NCBI RefSeq assembly: GCF_000237925.1
Contig: NW_017386006.1
Coordinates: 496,001-560,000 of the forward strand
Reading direction: 5' to 3'
From: Schistosoma mansoni
Taxonomy: Eukaryota > Platyhelminthes > Trematoda > Strigeidida > Schistosomatidae
DNA length: 64,000 bases
The translations under genes were made by a program, and so were the position numbers. Of the stretch, positions 10,506-19,873 are shown in pieces (the first letter of the stretch is position 1; every line of letters starts with the position of its first letter). Below the pieces are notes generated by a model. That model saw nothing but the letters and a program-made list of their open reading frames with translations. It searched no databases and was not told the origin of the DNA.

Positions 10506-11189
10506 CTAGGGTCCAACTGGTTTGTGCTCCCGGTTAGTCCACCTTCTAGGTAATAAGGACGTTGTATCATCCTTCGTTCGCACCTTGACTGTCCTGTCTG
10601 TTTCAGGTGTTTTGAACTCAAAGGTGTCTAGCAGAACATCAATAGGTAATCTATGCTGCGTTTCGTTGTTGGAGATCGAGGTTGATTTCAGTTGGTTAGC
10701 ATGACGCACCCAGATTTCTGAACCAACGGACACCTCGTAAACCGCATTTCTTTTCTTTCGCACGATCTGACCAGCTATCCATGTAGGATGTTTTCCTCGA
10801 TAGTCCATAGCAAGTACTTTTTGACCCACACTGAACAATCGTTTTTGTGCCCCATGATGACTATTGTACTGTTTCTCCATCATCACGTTTCGTTGCGGCT
10901 TAAGAGCTGGAGTCGGACGAATGCTCTCAAAATGTGTACGTATTTTTCTAGAAAGTAACACTTCCGCTGGGGAGACTCCATTTGTTGTCTGAGGGTTCGG
11001 TGTCGAACGGTGTATAAACAAGAACCTCTCTAAGATCTCTTCGGTGTCCCCCTCCCCTCTTGATTTTTTTAGAGCATTTTTGAACGTACCAACAAAACGT
11101 TCTACCTGGCCATTCGATTGCGGATGGAATGGAGGTGTTCTGATGTGCCTGATTCTGTTCTGCTGTGCCTGATTCTGTTCTGCTGACAA
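10506..11189 (-). pseudogene. Gypsy integrase C-terminal region
   Basis: The frame contains HPQSNGQVERFVGTFKNALK, the conserved stretch around the third catalytic residue (Glu) of the integrase core, then the downstream linker and a C-terminal domain (VGQKVLAMDYRGK, WIAGQIVRKKRNAVYEV, then WVRHANQLK). The first two catalytic Asp residues lie in the missing part. Its first 12 or so residues come from a short tandem duplication at the deletion point (11143-11185), so the apparent start is artificial. It resembles the pol of K02A2.6-like gypsy elements. Confidence 0.8.
11143..11185. repeat. 20-bp tandem duplication at the internal deletion junction
   Basis: The unit TGTGCCTGATTCTGTTCTGC is present twice in a row, exactly where protease-side sequence meets the integrase end. 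It likely records the template switch or repair that removed the middle of the element. Confidence 0.7.
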
Positions 11190-11520
11190 AATGCTGAAAA
11201 GTCTTTTCTGACTTCACCTGACGACACTGGAGTGTTTCGAATTGCCGCTGCTGCTACACTCCGTATTTCTGGAACCTTTTTACCTGTCTTTTTTGCATAT
11301 GAAATGGTGTCTAATGATGGATACGACACGTTACAAACGCTGTTGATGGGTATATCCATTAATCCAAGCTTTTCTAACATATCCAGACCAAGTAGATCAA
11401 GGTTCGGTCGTTCTGTTAGATAACATACCCCTTTACAGTTATTTCCATCGAAGGAAAATTCACATTGTAATTCGCCAACTAGTTTTAGTACGCCTCCAGA
11501 TGCATTTTTAGCCGTTTTTT
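11190..11520 (-). pseudogene. Protease-to-RT linker of the gypsy element, out of frame with gag
   Basis: Reading in a different phase from the gag-protease frame gives ASGGVLKLVGELQCEF, then NLDLLGLDMLEKLGLMD, the expected protease C-terminal half with its second conserved hydrophobic-Gly motif. The phase change sits at a run of six A residues near 11517-11523 (minus strand). A one-base indel there is the simplest cause. The frame then runs into the deletion junction. Confidence 0.7.
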
Positions 11521-12663
11521 CGATGGCTTCATTGGCGGCTTTCCCAGTAAGTTATACGTCTCTCTAGACACTAGAGTAATATCGGATGCTGTATCAATTT
11601 GAAGACGAGCCGCTATACCATTAATCTGGATCGTAACATACTTTCTCCGAATGTCATAGTCTGTTTGAAAAGCTGCTACCAGAGAAAGAGATTTAGACTC
11701 AGTTGATTTCACCACACGTGAAAGACGTTTATACTTCTTCTTGGACTGGGACGTACGATTCGGTGGACAATGGCCCTTTTTATGTCCACGTCTGTTGCAC
11801 ACCTGACATTTATGCTTCTTAAATGGACAGAACCGTACATAATGCCAATCGCCGCATAACCAACAGGCATCCGTTGGTTTGTTATGAGTTTTATTCGGCT
11901 TCTGACTTTTTAACCTAGTCATAGCATTTACACTACTGCAGGTTAAATTAGAATTTACCTGTTCAATTAGCTGATTGTCGTGTCTGATGTTTTGTAGTCG
12001 TTTACACTCATCTGTCAATGTCCTGAGTGTGACGTTTTGGTCTTGATCCAAACGAGTTAGAAGTCTGGTTCTAATTTCAGCATCTTGTGGTGACTGCAGA
12101 GCTTTGATGAATATTAGGCATTTAAATTGATCTTCTGTCAACGAGCGTAACTTGAACCGTTCACACTCTCTGTTGACGACGTCTGCTAGAGCACCATATT
12201 CATCGGCTTCACGTTTCACCAAATTCAGACACTGATATCGAATACTAAACAATGAGGACGATTCGCCGAATATCTCTGACAACTGCGTTACTGTCTCCTC
12301 GAAACTGAGCTCTCGAGGTAACTTTGGCAATATATGATCAGCATAACGTGCATGCTCATTGCTTCCCAACTTACGCATCAACAACCGAGTCTTCCATGCG
12401 TCATCTTGTTGACAGAATTCTATTCTAAATGTATCTTCCCAACGCTTGAACCACGTGAAAAATGTATTTCCACTTTCGGGATCATATATGAATTTTGGGA
12501 TGCTGCTAGCAACTGCATCATAAGAAGTACTTGAAACAGCATGTGAACTCGAGTTTTGGATGCTAAACTGTTGTATTAGAGTCTCCAACAACCTCATTTG
12601 TGCATCAAGTTGTGCTTGCTGTTGTTGTAGTATTCGGCTGAGCTGGTCATCTGATATAGGCAT
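11485..12663 (-). CDS. Gag with two zinc knuckles, followed by protease start
   Basis: A 392-residue frame from the ATG at 12661-12663; an upstream in-frame GTG lies in the primer-binding site and is a poor start. The N-terminal part is glutamine-rich and coiled-coil-like, followed by a retrotransposon gag region (W-KRWEDTFR, then LLMRKLG). Two zinc knuckles follow: CWLCGDWHYVRFC from residue 267 (spacing C-2-C-3-H-4-C) and CQVCNRRGHKKGHC (C-2-C-4-H-4-C). The aspartic protease motif LQIDTASD has its Asp at residue 357, with Ala in place of the common Gly. The last ten or so residues are out of frame. Product: structural capsid precursor of the element. Confidence 0.85.
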   Translation of the reverse strand: MPISDDQLSRILQQQQAQLDAQMRLLETLIQQFSIQNSSSHAVSSTSYDAVASSIPKFIYDPESGNTFFTWFKRWEDTFRIEFCQQDDAWKTRLLMRKLGSNEHARYADHILPKLPRELSFEETVTQLSEIFGESSSLFSIRYQCLNLVKREADEYGALADVVNRECERFKLRSLTEDQFKCLIFIKALQSPQDAEIRTRLLTRLDQDQNVTLRTLTDECKRLQNIRHDNQLIEQVNSNLTCSSVNAMTRLKSQKPNKTHNKPTDACWLCGDWHYVRFCPFKKHKCQVCNRRGHKKGHCPPNRTSQSKKKYKRLSRVVKSTESKSLSLVAAFQTDYDIRRKYVTIQINGIAARLQIDTASDITLVSRETYNLLGKPPMKPSKKRLKMHLEAY

Positions 12664-12696
12664 TTTGAATGAATTTTCCTTTTTCCCCGTCGCCAC

Positions 12697-13011
12697 TGTT
12701 ATAATAGTGTTTTTGCTATTTAAACGACCCAGCTATTCCTATTGCTTAGTATTCTTATACGATGCCACTCGACAAGACCCCAAAATCAGAACACGTTGAA
12801 CAGGAATGAAATTGTATTCAAAATAATAATGATAAGTGAACAGCAATCAATAGTTTAAATAATGTTCATATATTTATAGTATATACATAAGAAGCTTATA
12901 GATTTTTCTGCAATAATATGCCCGGGCTGATCGGTTTAAAATTAACCAATCAGCGCGCAGCAACACCATCATGCATAAAACATGCTTAATCCAATCTATA
13001 TCCCACTAACA
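12697..13011 (-). repeat. 5' LTR
   Basis: 315 bases, almost identical to 10158-10472, in the same orientation. It borders the primer-binding site on the element strand. Confidence 0.92.
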
Positions 13012-13255
13012 CCACTATCCATCTTTGCTTACAATGCTTGTGAATTAAGGCTATATCGAGGCAATACTCACATATGCCAATAAGAGACTGATCAGTTGCA
13101 GTCCTAAACACCAATGAGAAGATTCAAACAAACAATACTAAGTTGAATTTAAACTTCACCTCATCGCACACGCAAGTGGCTATCAGGACTCAGTAGCTGA
13201 GTGGATAACGCGGTGGCGTTTGAAGCGAAAGGTACTGGAGAAATAATTTCCTACC
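13012..13255 (+). repeat. Smα-like repeat, right piece with pol III-like A box
   Basis: It continues the repeat interrupted at 10157. Near 13177-13245 it reads GTGGCTATCAGGACTCAGTA, then AGCTGAGTGGATAACGC, then AAGCGAAAGGTACTGGA, the head of the Smα unit that is also present at 59.59-59.66 kb. The hammerhead segment that should follow is missing after GGTACTGGAG. Confidence 0.65.
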
Positions 13256-13394
13256 TCGAGCACAGAGATGATCCTGTTTTACTGAGTGGGGACACAGGCT
13301 TAAGCAATCGCATTCGATTAGTTGGCAATCAGTGTCCATGGGTATGGTATGTACTCTTCACTTTTACAAGACTAGCATGAACTTGTCCCCTACT

Positions 13395-13690
13395 TAATCC
13401 CTGTGATGATCAGCTAAAAATGGTCGAAAAGCTAGTGTATCTGGGCCATTGTATGAGAGCTGGTGGTGTATCACCAACTTATATCAATCCAAGTATATTC
13501 AAAGCCATCTTTATCACTGTTATGACGTTAATCTAGTTACGAATGTTATTGAAAGCAATTCTGTTTTATGCTTGTGACACTTGGCCTCTTCGAGATGAGG
13601 ATGTCTGACAAATCTCTGTTGCCGACCATCGTCTTGCCCAAAGTATCGACATATTATATGGGCTGAGGTTCGAAAGAAATCTGTATAAGA
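13395..13690 (+). mobile_element. Decayed LINE fragment, C-terminal RT region
   Basis: The plus strand encodes, with stops and shifts, pieces such as VEKLVYLG-CMRAGG and LFYACDTWPLRDEDV. They align with EEVEKFVYLGSYISAGGG and LLYACETWPLRVENV of the LINE at 60540-63590. It is a short, old fragment of the same broad family. Confidence 0.75.
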
Positions 13691-14609
13691 CTAACATCTA
13701 CTAGTCTTTAATGACTCTCTGATCGGGATCCTTGAGATGATGAAAATCAGTGGATTGAGAAATTATCAGTTAGGACGCAAAACAGAAATCAGTGACCACC
13801 CTGATACACTCTTCATATTAATAAGTCTCAATGACTGAAAAAAAGTTTCTCTTGACTGTATTTTCAAATGAATTGTATTCTCTGTTAAATACTATTTCCG
13901 TTTATCTCTTTAGTGATTATACGCCCTTTCCCTCTTGGTTTACTTCATAATATTATCACTTCTTTTGCACGGTGCATTTTTTAGCTCCCTATTGTACTAG
14001 GACTTATGTTTATTAAACAAATAAATAATTTCATTTCTTGCCCGTGTAACTACCAGCCCCACGAAACTTGATTTCTCACATATTGCATATAATGAATCGA
14101 AAATATTATTCATGTATTTCAACAGATTGGGGTCAGGGAGACCAGTCATTTCAATCAAGAGATAATAAAATCATTCACAAATTATCCTCACAATGTCTGG
14201 TTTATGCCGGTATTTCTCCTAAGTAACGTGAAAGGGGCAAATATTAGTAGAATAATATCTGGTAAACTACTTGGCAACAGTGTATTTATGATATTCATTC
14301 CCGTAATTTTTAATCATTATTACCACTTCACTGCCTTGCACTCATCATGGAAACGCAAAAATCTACACCATCGCCCGTCAGATTTCTCTTGAACCTGACA
14401 ATCAGTGTCTACTTCAGTTAGTGTTATTATAAATTCATACTACCTCAGTTACTGTCAAAAAACCATAAATATGGTTAGCATTAGTGGAGGCATTGTTTAG
14501 ATTACGACGAATTTGATCACAGGTTAAGGGTTATGATTGCGTGGTCGACATGTTCCTGATCGATGGTAACAGAGACAGGAGATAATATGGACCATATACC
14601 CCATAAGAC
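13691..14609. other. No gene recognised
   Basis: AT-rich sequence between two LINE fragments; nothing identifiable on either strand. Confidence 0.4.
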
Positions 14610-15290
14610 ATTTAACATACTAACTCAAGGCTGTTACCCCTCGTGGAGAAGCACTAGTCACCCACCAGCGATCTCCAACTCTGTCCTGAGCTCTCCTTTT
14701 TACTTGTTTCCAAGTCATATTCATTCTTTTGATATCCGCTTCAAATCCATGCGCAATATGTTCCTTGGTCTTACTACTTCCCTTTTCTCTCCAGGATTCC
14801 AGGTTGCAGCTTGCTTCGTGATACAGTTTGATTACTACAGTAAATTATTTCTTATCCACTTCCAACGTCTTTTCCCAATTTCCCCTTCACTTGGAAGCTG
14901 GTTTGTTCTCTACCACAGTAGACTGTTGCTAATGGTATCCGGACATCCAGTATTTCTGCTTGTCATCTCTAATACTCTTCTTCACTTGCTTGTTTGTCCC
15001 TGTGTATTCATTTGGTGCTTTGACTTTTTCTGTTCTTGTTTCATTGTTGTTAATTTCTGTTTTACTGTTCTTACTAACTTGAATCTTGTCCAGGGTTTCT
15101 ATACAGATCCATTCCTAAGGATGAAGCTTGTTGCCGCTCGGCAATTCCTGACGCATTGAAGTTAGTGTTCATTTGATCGCTTTCCAGTTGTCTTCCATAG
15201 TAGTTTCTTGTCCTGTCAGTAGATCATGTAATGGTTTGAACCTGTTGTTTAGAGTAATGTTGAATTCGTTTAGTTTGTCAGTATGTCGTA
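14610..15290 (-). mobile_element. RTE-type LINE fragment with internal deletion
   Basis: On the minus strand, 15290-14945 matches the linker between endonuclease and RT (DKLNEFNI near 15270, then LDKIQV and EYTGTNKQVKKSIR). It then jumps at about 14945 to the extreme C-terminus (NSLLW-RTNQLPSEGEIGK, then W-WIR). The whole catalytic RT core is gone. The 198-codon plus-strand frame here is only the antisense shadow. Confidence 0.8.
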
Positions 15291-16080
15291 CTACTTATAC
15301 GTACAGATACAAACAGTATATACCCGGAATTGGAAGTAAGATTCTTACTGAAAGAGGAACATAAGGAGAATCAGAAGAAAAACAGAAGCGGTGCTGGTAA
15401 CAGCAGGAATGGAAGAACAATGGAGTTTGTAATAGATAATTCAAAAAATATATGCAAATAATGTATTTAATGTTTTGTTCTCATATTTTACAAATGCAGG
15501 GCATGAGTCAGTATGATATAATAGATTGGTCAAACCCCTATTCAAGCCTTTGTTCACTACACTTTCAAATCTATTTTAATTGCATAATTGTGAAATATTG
15601 GACTGGTAATATTTTTGTATTACCCTAATTACAGAATTCATTGGGCTTACTACCCGTTACAATCATGTTATGTACAAATAATTTTTAATTGGTGGTGGAG
15701 TGGGATCATATAATTATTGTATCAGTTTACGAGTTATAATAATATAATATACATTGGCTTGTTGCATTCGTCTCCTGATTGACTATTTGGAATAAAATGA
15801 ATTGAGTGGAGTCAGTGCTAGTTCATTTGTATTATTGATTACAAATAAGGTCAATGATATGACTGATATAAGTGAACCAATAATTAGTGAAGTGTACAAT
15901 CTCATAATACGATTAAGTGGTTTATAAGAAGTTGAAGGTAATAACACTTATAATCATTATGTTATTAAAATGATTAATTTATATACTTCTTTAATTCATT
16001 TAAACAATTGATGATTTTGTATTCAGTGCATCGTTACCAGACTTAATACAATGTTGTAATTTATTATTCCATAATATTAT
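15291..16080. other. No gene recognised
   Basis: AT-rich filler, with no domain or repeat that I can place. Confidence 0.4.
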
Positions 16081-16207
16081 ATAGTTGAGATCATGAGTCA
16101 ATTGAAGCTAGATCACCATGGAAAACCTGGACGGCCGTTTCGTCCTATTGTGTGACTCCAGGTTTTTCATGGAGGTCTAGCTTCGATGGACTCATGATTT
16201 CAACTAT
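16081..16207. repeat. Palindromic repeat with hammerhead remnant at its centre
   Basis: Arms 16081-16130 and 16158-16207 are inverted copies of one another, related to the outer arms of 9464-9839. The 27-base centre reads, on the minus strand, AGTC...AATAGGACGAAACGGCCGT: stem II and GAAA of the hammerhead without the CTGATG half of its core. Sequence to about 16245 extends the homology with the flank of the 9.4-kb element. Confidence 0.7.
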
Positions 16208-16445
16208 ATAAAATTACTAAAATTTCCACAAAACCCCCTTCTGATAATGATCATATGCACATTAGTGACTAGCTCTATGAGGTACTTCCTGGAGTTCTAG
16301 TGAGAAGCAGTAACCAGTGGAGTTTGTAGATGGCGTCGAGTCTCGATTGACCATGACCACCACTACAGTAAGATTACGCGCCCAAAATCAACTTGGTTCC
16401 TTTGATAGCTCGTAAACCAGAAGGCTGTAATTAGTTCACATAAAG

Positions 16446-16964
16446 CCCCCAAATGCCCTGGTACGGCCGAGAGTGGGGAGAGTCTACTCTCCCTCTCGAA
16501 ATGCTCGCACATGGCCAGCGAATATATAGCCTCTGCCAGGGAAGTCCTACTCACTGCCTTCTCGTGGCGGGGGTGTTGTTTACGAAAGTGAGAGGACGAA
16601 AAGCGAATGTCCGGCGCTTTAACCGGGTTGGTGGACACGGAGGGTCCACCTAGGGGAGTTGGAAAACCCTGATTCCAAACCAATGGTGCACATGGGCTCC
16701 AGTATCCTGATGGAACGAATGGCGGACGAACCTGTCATTGGTCAACGGCTACCATGGGACTGCATCTCCTCACGATGCTCCATTGCCTTGTGGATCAGAC
16801 CTTTTGGTCAAAGGCTCGGGGTGTGGCCCCCTAAGAAAACCACCTGCTTCGGTTTGGGCACCCGGGCAGTATCACAGCCCACACACACAAATAGTGTGGC
16901 GCATATGTACCTGGTGCCCTTTTGTACCAATATATATGTGTTTAAATAAATAAATAAATAAATA
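16446..16964 (+). mobile_element. SINE-like non-autonomous element sharing both ends with the 59.9-kb LINE
   Basis: 519 bases between perfect 13-bp target duplications AGTTCACATAAAG (16433-16445 and 16965-16977). The 5' part matches the 5' region of the LINE at 59893-60270. From GTGTGGCGCATATG onward it matches the LINE's 3' end (63690-63755), including the AAAT-repeat tail. The LINE's coding part is absent. Its 5' end can form a strong hairpin (16468-16498), and CCCTGG (16456-16461) can pair with CCAGGG (16536-16541). Copies occur at 21.3, 33.6 and 54.6 kb. Confidence 0.88.
16659..16949 (+). other. Conserved 96-codon frame in the SINE-like element
   Basis: The frame starts MENPDSKPMVHMG, contains LPWDCISSRCS, and ends in the tail. 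Similar frames occur in the copies at 33760-34065, 60042-60275, 21129-21578 (minus) and 54604-54939 (minus). In the LINE it lies in the same phase as the main ORF but is separated from it by stops. Function unknown; it could be a relic of a leader ORF. Confidence 0.35.
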
Positions 16965-17220
16965 AGTTCACATAAAGTATATTTATTGGCGATCTCGTGG
17001 TATCGAAAGAATACCGAGACGTGCCAACGAGTACATGCAATAAAGGCAGAGTGTAAGAAAGTTCAAACGGACAAGATGGACACGGAACATAAAGTGATTT
17101 TGATACAGTTAAACAACGAGTACAGCAAAACAATCACTGGTACAATTGGTTATACTAATAATTGTTCCCATTATACCAATAGCGTTCTCGTCGAGAAAAG
17201 TAGGTCAATACAAGTTCAAC

Positions 17221-17735
17221 CAGGTCTGTTGTGAGATATCAACTCACTAGTATATAATGTTTTAGAATATAAATAATAAAGAGAACAGTTTAATGGCAAT
17301 TCTACAAAATAACTTACTAAAGGATTTCTTATTCGTTCAATCTAAATTACTCATAAATTAATGACTACAGATTTATTACATACTGTTGTAATATTATATA
17401 TAATTGCATATGCGCACTAGTAAGTTACTTTGTGCATCATAAATCCTTCGCTTTTAAATTTATAGATCGGATACCTTAAGACGTTACAGTGAGAAGTGAC
17501 CGATTTCGTGTTTATTTAGCCTCTAGTACCAATCAACTGAATTTCAATGTGATCACTTATCCTAAGCAACTCAACACTGTTTGAAGATCAGAAAACAGTC
17601 AGAAGGAACACTTGTTCAACATGGTGATATGTTTACTGCTCAGAAGCCTGGTAACAACTTCCCAGATGCTTCCTAGATTATTTAAACCCTCCTAAGCCCA
17701 AGCTCCGAATACCAGAAAAAGAGAATAAGAACAGA
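17221..17735. other. No gene recognised
   Basis: AT-rich sequence; no domain or repeat assigned. Confidence 0.4.
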
Positions 17736-17858
17736 AGCTTTATAAACAAAGATGGATGGTGGCCAGCAGTGGAATCCAGGACGCATGCTCCACCCTGTTT
17801 GAGGCTTATCAGCTGGATTTACCTGCATCCCAGAGTTGATGTTCACTTTTGGACTCGG
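17736..17858 (-). repeat. Smα-like repeat fragment with degenerate hammerhead
   Basis: On the minus strand it reads GTGAACATCAACTCTGGGAT, then ATCCAGCTGATAAGCC..., then GTCCTGGATTCCACTGCTGG. This is the body and end of an Smα unit. The core is CTGATAA instead of CTGATGA, and GAAA reads GGAG, so the ribozyme is dead. The 150-codon minus-strand frame 17682-18134 runs through it and is not a gene. Confidence 0.75.
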
Positions 17859-18322
17859 AAATATACCCAACCTAGCAACAGTAAGGTCAAATTGTGATAC
17901 AACCCGTAGTTTTTCTAGACGTTGCTGCGAAGTTTCGATCTGACGACTATCGGGTCTGGTGTTTTTAACGCTCTTCCGGAAACTCTTTCGAACATTTCCT
18001 AAGGACTGCCAATATATGAAATTCGTGATAGTTCGCACTCGTCGAGACGACAAATTTGTAATGTTGAGGGAATTGATGTTACTTGTGAGAATGGAACCTG
18101 TATGATTCCCTGTTACAGTCATAACATAGAACACAAAACCTACGTCAGATTTGTCTCGATCTTATGAGGGACAGTCAGTTTTACATCTATCAGATCATAT
18201 TAAACCACGCTTCTGAAGATGATCACCTTCTGAATCCTGATATTAAACGTCATTTAAACTTGAGATCTTACATACGTAACAAGTTATTTACAACTAAACA
18301 TTTATTCGTGACGAATAACTAG

Positions 18323-18790
18323 CCCACGTTTCAAGTCAAGAAACAGATCGAGGGATAAAATAGACTGACCGAAGATATAACACAGCGTGAACCGCAATAT
18401 TATGATAAGTTGTGTTGGAAGATGGTACCTAGCAAGTGACTTCTCAATATCACTTATGTAACAGATGCATTGAGGGTACAAACCGCACAGATTACAAACC
18501 TCGTTCCGTTGTAATGGTGACATGTTCTAAATTACCATATTTTATTTCTTAAAGCCGTACACTATCCCAACCTCCATCGCACTGGTTATCTAATTGATTT
18601 ATTTGACTTTAAATAGCACAGTCCTCCTTTCAAAGGATCGATAATTTCCTACCCACTCAAAAATATTTATCTCCTGATATTTTCTCCTAAATTTGCACTT
18701 TATTCCCTTGTATTCCACAATAATAGCTCCGCCTGGAGCCCCTCTAGAGTTACTGCCAGAGAACACATTATGCCGAGAAATGGAAACAGA
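18323..18790 (+). repeat. Segment duplicated (inverted) at 53.69-54.15 kb
   Basis: It is nearly identical, in opposite orientation, to 53690-54148. It comprises about 240 bases of unassigned sequence, then a roughly 200-base RTE 5' UTR unit, then a junction to about 38 bases of the RTE 3' coding end (AACACATTATGCCGAGAAAT). The junction is at the same base in both loci. Confidence 0.8.
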
Positions 18791-19134
18791 TATCCCAACC
18801 TCCATCGAACTGGTTATCTAATTGATTTATTTGACTTTAAATAGCACAGTCCTCCTTTCAAAGGATCGATAACTTCCTACCCACTCAAAAAATATTTATC
18901 TCCCGATATTTTCTCCTAAATTTGCACTTTATTCCCTTGTATTCCACAATAATAGCTCCGCCTGGAGCCCCTCTGGAGTTACTGACGCTCCCAAACCCGG
19001 ATAAAGTGGGTTGGGCATGGGATTAGCGATCCCATCCCGTAGGAAACTAACTCGCTAAAAAAACGCCAACCAGAAAAAAGAATTCGAGCCATCTAAACTC
19101 TGCCCTGGAAGTTAGATGTTCGTTTAGAAGAGTT

Positions 19135-19873
19135 ATGACACCCCATGATGAAAGCCGAGTTCCTTCGGAAGTCACGAGGTTGATGCCCATTCTGACAACC
19201 AGAGCAACGATTATTTCAGGTACAGGGAGTGTTGGTACAATGTGGGAGTCCGGGAGAGTTGTCAAAGTTGCTTCGGAAATAAAAAGATACAACCTGGAGG
19301 TTCTTGGAATCAGTGAGACACATTGGACAACAAAGACTAGCTTCAGGAGATCTGCTGATATACTCCGGTCATAAAGAAGAAAATGCTCCACACACACAAT
19401 ACGCTAAACTGATGCTATACGAACAAGCACAAAATTCACTTATAGGATGGGAATCTCATGGACCAAGGATCATCAAAGCCTCCTTCAAAACAAATAAAGA
19501 GGGCATTACAATGAACGTCATCCAATGCTCTGCGCCTACTAACGATTACAATGAAGACGTTAAAGATCAATTCTACGATAGACTGCAGTCAATTGTCGAG
19601 AAATTCCGAACAAAGGACTTGACCATCCTATTGGAAGACCTAAATGCCAAGGTTGGAATGGGCAACACCGGATACATCATGGGACGTCAAAGACTGGGAG
19701 AAGGAAACGAAAATGATGAGAGATTTGCAAACCTATGTGCCTTCAACAAACTGGTCATAGGCGGTACCATATTCCTACACAAACGCATACACAAAGCCAC
19801 ATGGATTTCACCGGATCACACCACACCATATCTGCATCAATACAAAGTTCAGAAGGACGATGGAGGATGTGAG
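19135..19873 (+). pseudogene. RTE endonuclease domain, broken
   Basis: In two or more phases the sequence gives TMWESGRVVKVASEIKRYNL, then LEVLGISETHW (catalytic Glu motif), then IGWESHGPRIIKASF, APTNDYNEDVKDQFYDRL, then ILLEDLNAKVG (in the family the motif is GDLNAK; here Glu replaces Gly) and ATWISPDHTT. These are the motifs of apurinic-like endonucleases of LINEs, which nick the target DNA. A frameshift follows ISPDHTT, and a solo LTR interrupts the frame at 19873. Confidence 0.85.

Larger units (their letters stand above)
10158..13011 (-). mobile_element. Internally deleted Ty3/gypsy LTR retrotransposon, recent insertion
   Basis: A complete two-LTR element of 2854 bases on the minus strand. 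The LTRs (10158-10472 and 12697-13011) are 315 bases each and differ at one position by eye. The target duplication CCACT is perfect (10153-10157 and 13012-13016). Next to the 5' LTR is a TGGCGACGGGG primer-binding-site-like sequence (about 12685-12695); next to the 3' LTR is a polypurine tract AAAGGGGAGG (10473-10482). Inside are gag, protease and the C-terminal end of integrase. Reverse transcriptase, RNase H and the catalytic integrase core are absent, so it must have moved with proteins from another copy or been deleted after insertion. Confidence 0.92.
16360..17220 (-). repeat. Gypsy solo LTR split by a SINE-like insertion
   Basis: 16360-16445 and 16978-17220 together match the LTR remnants of the 2.1-5.1-kb gypsy element (CGTAAACCAGAAGGC, GGCGATCTCGTGGTATCG, AAAACAATCACTGGTACAAT). 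No internal coding region is present. The element at 16446-16964 sits inside. Confidence 0.65.

Noticed and set aside
14563-15159. A 198-codon plus-strand frame, the longest in its area
   Set aside because: It is antisense to two joined pieces of RTE coding sequence; the hydrophobic residues come from reading coding DNA backwards.
17682-18134. A 150-codon minus-strand frame
   Set aside because: Its second half is an Smα repeat with a degenerate hammerhead; no domain and no exon support.
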